Shown: piece by piece, positions 5,379-9,012 of the stretch
How the letters are laid out: the number at the start of each line of letters is the position of its first letter
How positions within the stretch are numbered: position 1 is the stretch's first letter
Source of the DNA: an uncultured Flavobacterium sp.
Lineage (GTDB): Bacteria; Bacteroidota; Bacteroidia; Flavobacteriales; Flavobacteriaceae
DNA: 9,012 nt
Assembly: GCF_946479975.1 (NCBI RefSeq)
Contig: NZ_CAMLIX010000196.1
Span: 1 to 9,012, forward strand
Direction of reading: 5' to 3'
The notes under the pieces: model-generated
Databases searched by the model: none
The model's input: only the letters and a program-made list of their open reading frames with translations
What the model was told of the DNA's origin: nothing
Made by a program: the position numbers and the translations under genes

Positions 5379-7649
5379 CTATGGTTTAAGAATCAAAACT
5401 GAAGGCGTATTGTTCAGCCAAATACTTTGAGATTCGATTAACTTTTTCCAGCTTTCCAAACTAATAATCATTAAATCCTGACCGTCTAAAAATTCTTTTT
5501 TAATCGTTCTGTCATTCATAATCATAATGTGATTTGGAGCAATTTGTTCAATTGATCGAATCGTTTCTTGCATTTCACGTGTATTTTTAACTTCTCCGCT
5601 AGCATCCAAAACTGTGATTTGAGAACCATTATTATTGATTAGTTTCTTGGCATAATCAATTAAAAAAGCATCTTCTTTACTAAAAACGGGAACAAAAACC
5701 TGATTGATTTCTTCCAAATCTTTATCAATTAAAATACCAACCGTCATTTTGGTTTTGGCAATAATATGGCGCGTTCTTTCGTCAAAAGGATTATTTTCAA
5801 ACAAACCTTCTTTTCCAGTAAACTTATCGATTAGTCGGTCGGGGTTTACAATTCGAGTTGTAAAACCAAGAATTTTTCCAAGTAAAGTTCCATCAAAAAT
5901 AGATTGTCCTAAACCAATTAATAATAAATCGTAGTCTCCACTATTTGCTGCATCGACAATATCAGTATCAATATCATTAGAAACTTTATGAAGACTTAGT
6001 ATATTCTGATTCAACCGATTTGACTCTTCTATAACTGGAATCAGCATTTTTCTTTCGTGATCTTTTACATCAAACGAATGAATTTCTGTACTTAATGATA
6101 AATGCATCGCTGTTACAATCGAATTATCTGGTTGTTTTTTCACCAAACTGTTCGCAATTTTAAGCAGTTTTTTACCTCTTTCCGGCGTCGCAAACGAAAG
6201 CAATATTTTGTATTTACTTTTATTTCCAATTTCCTGCGGTACCACGGTTTCTTTATCTTTAAAAATAAATCCTATAAAATCTAAAGCTGGTCCTGTCATA
6301 AAAGTGGTCACTAAAGCCATAATTACCATCATGGTAAAAATTTCAGCAGATAAAACACCAAGATCATAACCAATATTTAAAACTACGAGTTCCATTAAAC
6401 CACGCGTATTCATTAGTGCACCAATAGACAAACTGTCTTTCCAGTTTTGTCCCACAAATTTTGCTGCTAAAGCACTTCCAAAAAACTTTCCTACAACGGC
6501 GACGGCAATAATTAATCCTGTGATTTTCCATAATTCAGGATCATTTAGCAGACCAATTTGTGTACGTAAACCTGTAAAAACGAAAAACAACGGAAGTAAA
6601 ACGATAATCGCAACATCTTCAACTTTTTCAATAAATATGTTTCTGAATTTACTGTTTTCCGGCATAATTGCTCCAGCCAAGAAAGCACCAAATAAAGCAT
6701 GAATTCCGATTAATTCTGCTGCATACGCAGAAATCAAAAGCGTAATAAAGAAAATGGCAACAACTGGTTTATTCAAACTTTCGCGAGTAGCATTTAAATC
6801 GCCGACACGTTTCAAGAACGGACGAACGATTTTCAACATTATAATTACATATAAAATCGCTAAACCAATAACATAAAGTGAACTTGTAAAAGAACCCGCT
6901 TTTACAATTGCAATTACAACTGCAAGAATACACCAAGCCGTAATATCATCTGCTGCAGCACAAGTAATGGCAATAGTTCCCAATTTTGTTTTCTGCATGC
7001 CGCGTTCCTGAACAATTCTGGCTAAGACTGGAAAAGCAGTAATACTCATGGCAATTCCCATAAATAATCCGAAAGAAGCAAATTCAACACCAATTGGGGC
7101 AAAAGTGTGATAAATGAAATACGCCAAAGTTAATCCTAAAGCAAACGGAATTACAATACTCGCGTGACTGATGACAACGGCATCGTGTGCTTTGTTTTTA
7201 AGCACTTTTAAATCCAATTCCATTCCGATTACGAACATGAAAAGGATCAAACCAATCTGGCTCAAGAACTGTAAATTACCTAAAGATGCTGCCGGAAATA
7301 AAGCTGCCGAAAATTCTGGAAAATACATTCCCACCAAAGATGGTCCTAAAACAATACCCGCAATCATTTCTCCGATTACAGACGGCTGCCCAATTTTTCT
7401 AAAAAACCAGCCAAATAAACGCGCAACCAAAATAATAGTTACAATCTGCGCCAATAAAATAGCTAACGGATGTTGTAAATTATGAACCATAGAATCTAGA
7501 AAATCATTCCAATGGTTACTTGCGATTTGTTTTTTTACAATGTTGCGTCCTACTTCTAGTGACGCGCCTTTTGAAATTACCCAATATATAAGTGCGGTAA
7601 AACCACCAATGATTGTAACGTAAAACAAAGAGTTTTTAATGTTATTCAT
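5379..7649 (-). CDS. CPA2-type cation:proton antiporter with USP-like C-terminal region
   Basis: Inner-membrane exchanger of monovalent cations (K+ or Na+) for protons, 756 residues. Residues 1-60 add an extra membrane helix (about 8-25) and a linker before the transport core. The core (about 62-460, some 12 helices) shows GQPSVIGEMIAGIVLGPSL at 87-105, FMFVIGMELDL at 137-147, SITAFPVLARI at 202-212, the paired acidic residues of AAADD at 231-235 (Asp234, Asp235, the expected ion-binding site), IGIHALFGAFLAGAIMP at 314-330, FFVFTGLRTQI at 355-365 and NTRGLMELVVLNIG at 414-427. The last ~280 residues are cytosolic and read as two alpha/beta units (about 478-605 and 632-755) similar to universal stress protein folds, as in plant CHX exchangers. 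Ion choice cannot be told from sequence. The ATG follows a promoter-like box. It lies 114 bp after a two-component gene pair on the same strand. Confidence 0.93.
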   Translation of the reverse strand: MNNIKNSLFYVTIIGGFTALIYWVISKGASLEVGRNIVKKQIASNHWNDFLDSMVHNLQHPLAILLAQIVTIILVARLFGWFFRKIGQPSVIGEMIAGIVLGPSLVGMYFPEFSAALFPAASLGNLQFLSQIGLILFMFVIGMELDLKVLKNKAHDAVVISHASIVIPFALGLTLAYFIYHTFAPIGVEFASFGLFMGIAMSITAFPVLARIVQERGMQKTKLGTIAITCAAADDITAWCILAVVIAIVKAGSFTSSLYVIGLAILYVIIMLKIVRPFLKRVGDLNATRESLNKPVVAIFFITLLISAYAAELIGIHALFGAFLAGAIMPENSKFRNIFIEKVEDVAIIVLLPLFFVFTGLRTQIGLLNDPELWKITGLIIAVAVVGKFFGSALAAKFVGQNWKDSLSIGALMNTRGLMELVVLNIGYDLGVLSAEIFTMMVIMALVTTFMTGPALDFIGFIFKDKETVVPQEIGNKSKYKILLSFATPERGKKLLKIANSLVKKQPDNSIVTAMHLSLSTEIHSFDVKDHERKMLIPVIEESNRLNQNILSLHKVSNDIDTDIVDAANSGDYDLLLIGLGQSIFDGTLLGKILGFTTRIVNPDRLIDKFTGKEGLFENNPFDERTRHIIAKTKMTVGILIDKDLEEINQVFVPVFSKEDAFLIDYAKKLINNNGSQITVLDASGEVKNTREMQETIRSIEQIAPNHIMIMNDRTIKKEFLDGQDLMIISLESWKKLIESQSIWLNNTPSVLILKP

Positions 7650-7675
7650 AACTCGTTTCTTATTATTTATTGCCG

Positions 7676-7683
7676 CAAATATC
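7676..7683 (-). promoter_or_regulatory. Candidate promoter -7 box for the antiporter
   Basis: Read on the minus strand the box is GATATTTG, matching TAnnTTTG except at the first base, 26 nt before the antiporter ATG. The flanking GATATTTGC resembles the pyrH box (TATATTTGC). No -33 TTG is seen. It would let the antiporter be transcribed apart from the regulator gene upstream. Confidence 0.4.
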
Positions 7684-7763
7684 AGAACTGAGGTTTAAGT
7701 GAAGAAGTAAATTTCACGCTAATTTTCAATCTATGTAACAAGTCCGAAAAATTTTGTAATAAG

Positions 7764-8483
7764 TTATAATTTCACTTTTTTCAAAAAGTCAGAACGATAG
7801 GTTTCACTTAGAATCAGCGCCGTATTTTTATTATTTTCTTCTAAATGATGCAGTACGATTTCGTTATGATTAAAAAATTTAATTGCTTTTACCGCCACAA
7901 TTTCTTTTTTGTTCACGCGACAAAAATCAGCTTCTGGCAATTCTTTTAAAAGAGTATCGAACTTTACATTTTTTAAATTCAAAAAACTTCCATCGGCAAG
8001 CAGTACAATTTTATCGCGACTGTCGTTTACTGCCGTTTTTATATATTGAATTTTATTAAAATACAATAATGTTTTTCCTTTATCAGTATTCAATTGAATG
8101 AATTTTTTAGCCGAATCAGCTTTTTCAAAACGCTCCAAAGCTTTCGAAACTGCTTTTTGCAGACGTTCCAATTTCACTGGTTTTGTAATATAATCGACAG
8201 CATCAATATTAAAAGCCTCAGCAGCATATTCTTTATATGCGGTGCAGAAAATTACTAATTTATTCTCCAGCATTTCGGCCAGATGCAGACCATCCATTCC
8301 CGGCATTTCGATATCTGTAATCAGGAGATCAAAATCCAGATTGGGAATATCAGACAAGAGTTTTTCAGGATTATTAAATGTCTTTACAATTTCCAATTCT
8401 GGAATTTGCTCGCAAAGCATTTTCAAATAAGTCAATCCTGGAAGTTCATCGTCCAGAAGCAAGCATTTCAGTTTTGTATTCAA
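7764..8483 (-). CDS. LytTR-family response regulator
   Basis: Cytosolic DNA-binding response regulator, 239 residues, of the LytR/AgrA (LytTR) type. Residues about 5-115 form the receiver domain with the acidic pair Asp11-Asp12, phosphoacceptor Asp57 (LLITDIEMPGMDG, 53-65), Thr81 in FCTAYKEYAAEAFNIDAVDY, and Lys101 in TKPVKLERL. All key residues are intact. Residues about 125-239 form the LytTR DNA-binding domain, with FCRVNKKEIVAVKAI at about 187-201 in the usual place. No ATG is available: an in-frame TAG at 8490-8492 closes the frame, leaving ATT at 8489, TTG at 8483 or CTG at 8471 as starts; the only upstream-of-domain choice in common use is TTG. This start lies 38 nt inside the histidine kinase gene, implying translational coupling. 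The cognate kinase is the overlapping gene. Confidence 0.94.
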   Translation of the reverse strand: MNTKLKCLLLDDELPGLTYLKMLCEQIPELEIVKTFNNPEKLLSDIPNLDFDLLITDIEMPGMDGLHLAEMLENKLVIFCTAYKEYAAEAFNIDAVDYITKPVKLERLQKAVSKALERFEKADSAKKFIQLNTDKGKTLLYFNKIQYIKTAVNDSRDKIVLLADGSFLNLKNVKFDTLLKELPEADFCRVNKKEIVAVKAIKFFNHNEIVLHHLEENNKNTALILSETYRSDFLKKVKL

Positions 8484-9012
8484 GTAAATCTATTTTTAGA
8501 TGAGCAATGTAAATGTCGTTTTCTATGAACTTTTCAAGTTTGAAATTATTCTTATAAATAATTCGAAGACGATGTTCTAATGTCGCGTGTCCGAAACCAC
8601 TTCGTTCTTTTTTTAGTACTTTTTTATCAGAGATTTTGTTTGAAACCGTCATAAAAAATGCATTGTCTTTAAATTCAAAAACAACCGAAATAAAAGCATC
8701 AGGACTTTGAAGATCGGCATGTTTAAAAGCATTTTCGATTAAATCAATAGAAATCAGCGGTGCAAGCAAAGGCTGATCATACAATTTATCATCCTCATTA
8801 ATATTGGTTTTGATTTTTAATTCAAAAAGCGGACTGATTTTTATCTTATTAATTTCGATTAAATTCAGCGCAAAATTGATTTCTTCTTTTGCCGTTACAA
8901 ATTTCTTTTTGCTTTCATATAAAATATAATCCAGAACATTGGCCAGTTTGTCTAACGCAAAATACGTTTGATAGGCATGCGACTGAATTGAATTTAAAAT
9001 ATTTTTAAACAA
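8446..9012 (-). CDS. LytS/YehU-type sensor histidine kinase, C-terminal part (cut by window edge)
   Basis: The 5' part of the gene lies beyond the right edge; the visible 188 residues begin mid-protein (first codon TTG = Leu), so no start is given. They open with LFKNILNSI, matching the HxxF/KN-xLNS region of His_kinase-type domains, where the phosphorylated histidine would sit just outside the window. Next come the helical dimerisation part (LDKLANVLDYILYES, LNLIEINKIK) and the ATPase domain with the N box IENAFKHA (about 92-99) and a glycine box GFGHATLEHRLRIIY (139-153). That box departs from the usual GxGLxN: His and Thr stand at the Leu and Asn positions. The input domain is not visible. 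It overlaps the response regulator by 38 nt and surely works with it. Confidence 0.9.
   Translation of the reverse strand: MFKNILNSIQSHAYQTYFALDKLANVLDYILYESKKKFVTAKEEINFALNLIEINKIKISPLFELKIKTNINEDDKLYDQPLLAPLISIDLIENAFKHADLQSPDAFISVVFEFKDNAFFMTVSNKISDKKVLKKERSGFGHATLEHRLRIIYKNNFKLEKFIENDIYIAHLKIDLLEYKTEMLASGR

Noticed and set aside
5704..7485. Several plus-strand frames of 60-104 codons opposite the antiporter
   Set aside because: All are shadows of the antiporter coding sequence, with no promoter box or family resemblance of their own.
7684..7763. Terminator after the response regulator
   Set aside because: Only weak AT-rich dyads (AAAATTTT) are present, with no stable stem followed by a T run on the minus strand.
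8242..8528. Two overlapping plus-strand frames opposite the response regulator
   Set aside because: Antisense to intact receiver-domain coding sequence; no independent support.

Overview
The window looks like a chromosomal segment of a Bacteroidota member, most likely Flavobacterium or a close relative. The grounds are AT-rich DNA, A-rich sequence instead of Shine-Dalgarno sites before the starts, promoter boxes of the TAnnTTTG type, a DUF5686-type outer-membrane protein with a carboxypeptidase-like N-terminal domain, and intergenic repeats built from CTTTGCGTT/AACGCAAAG words. The genus is inferred, not proven.

Plus strand, left half: positions 1-475 hold 2.7 copies of a 175-179 bp non-coding tandem repeat that starts at, and probably runs past, the left edge. 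A promoter box then leads into pyrH (UMP kinase) and frr (ribosome recycling factor), the conserved pyrH-frr pair. A clear intrinsic terminator closes frr. A separate promoter box follows immediately and drives a large exported DUF5686-type protein, with an unrecognised 102-residue protein 30 bp behind it.

Centre: the 342 bp between the convergent halves (5037-5378) contain no gene but are dense in dyad symmetry. There are two 33-bp palindromes of identical geometry, a paired GACGCACTGCAGTGCGTC element, and a probable bidirectional terminator.

Minus strand, right half: reading leftward from the right edge, the window holds the C-terminal part of a LytS-type sensor histidine kinase (cut by the window edge), a LytTR response regulator whose TTG start lies 38 nt inside the kinase gene, and a 756-residue CPA2-type cation:proton antiporter with a long cytosolic tail resembling tandem universal-stress-protein domains. 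The antiporter has its own promoter-like box. The kinase and regulator form one signalling pair. Whether they control the antiporter is open.

I found no phage genes, transposase, CRISPR, tRNA or rRNA. The housekeeping genes look ordinary. The most unusual content is the non-coding repeat DNA at 1-560 and 5119-5299, followed by the overlapping, non-ATG start of the response regulator.
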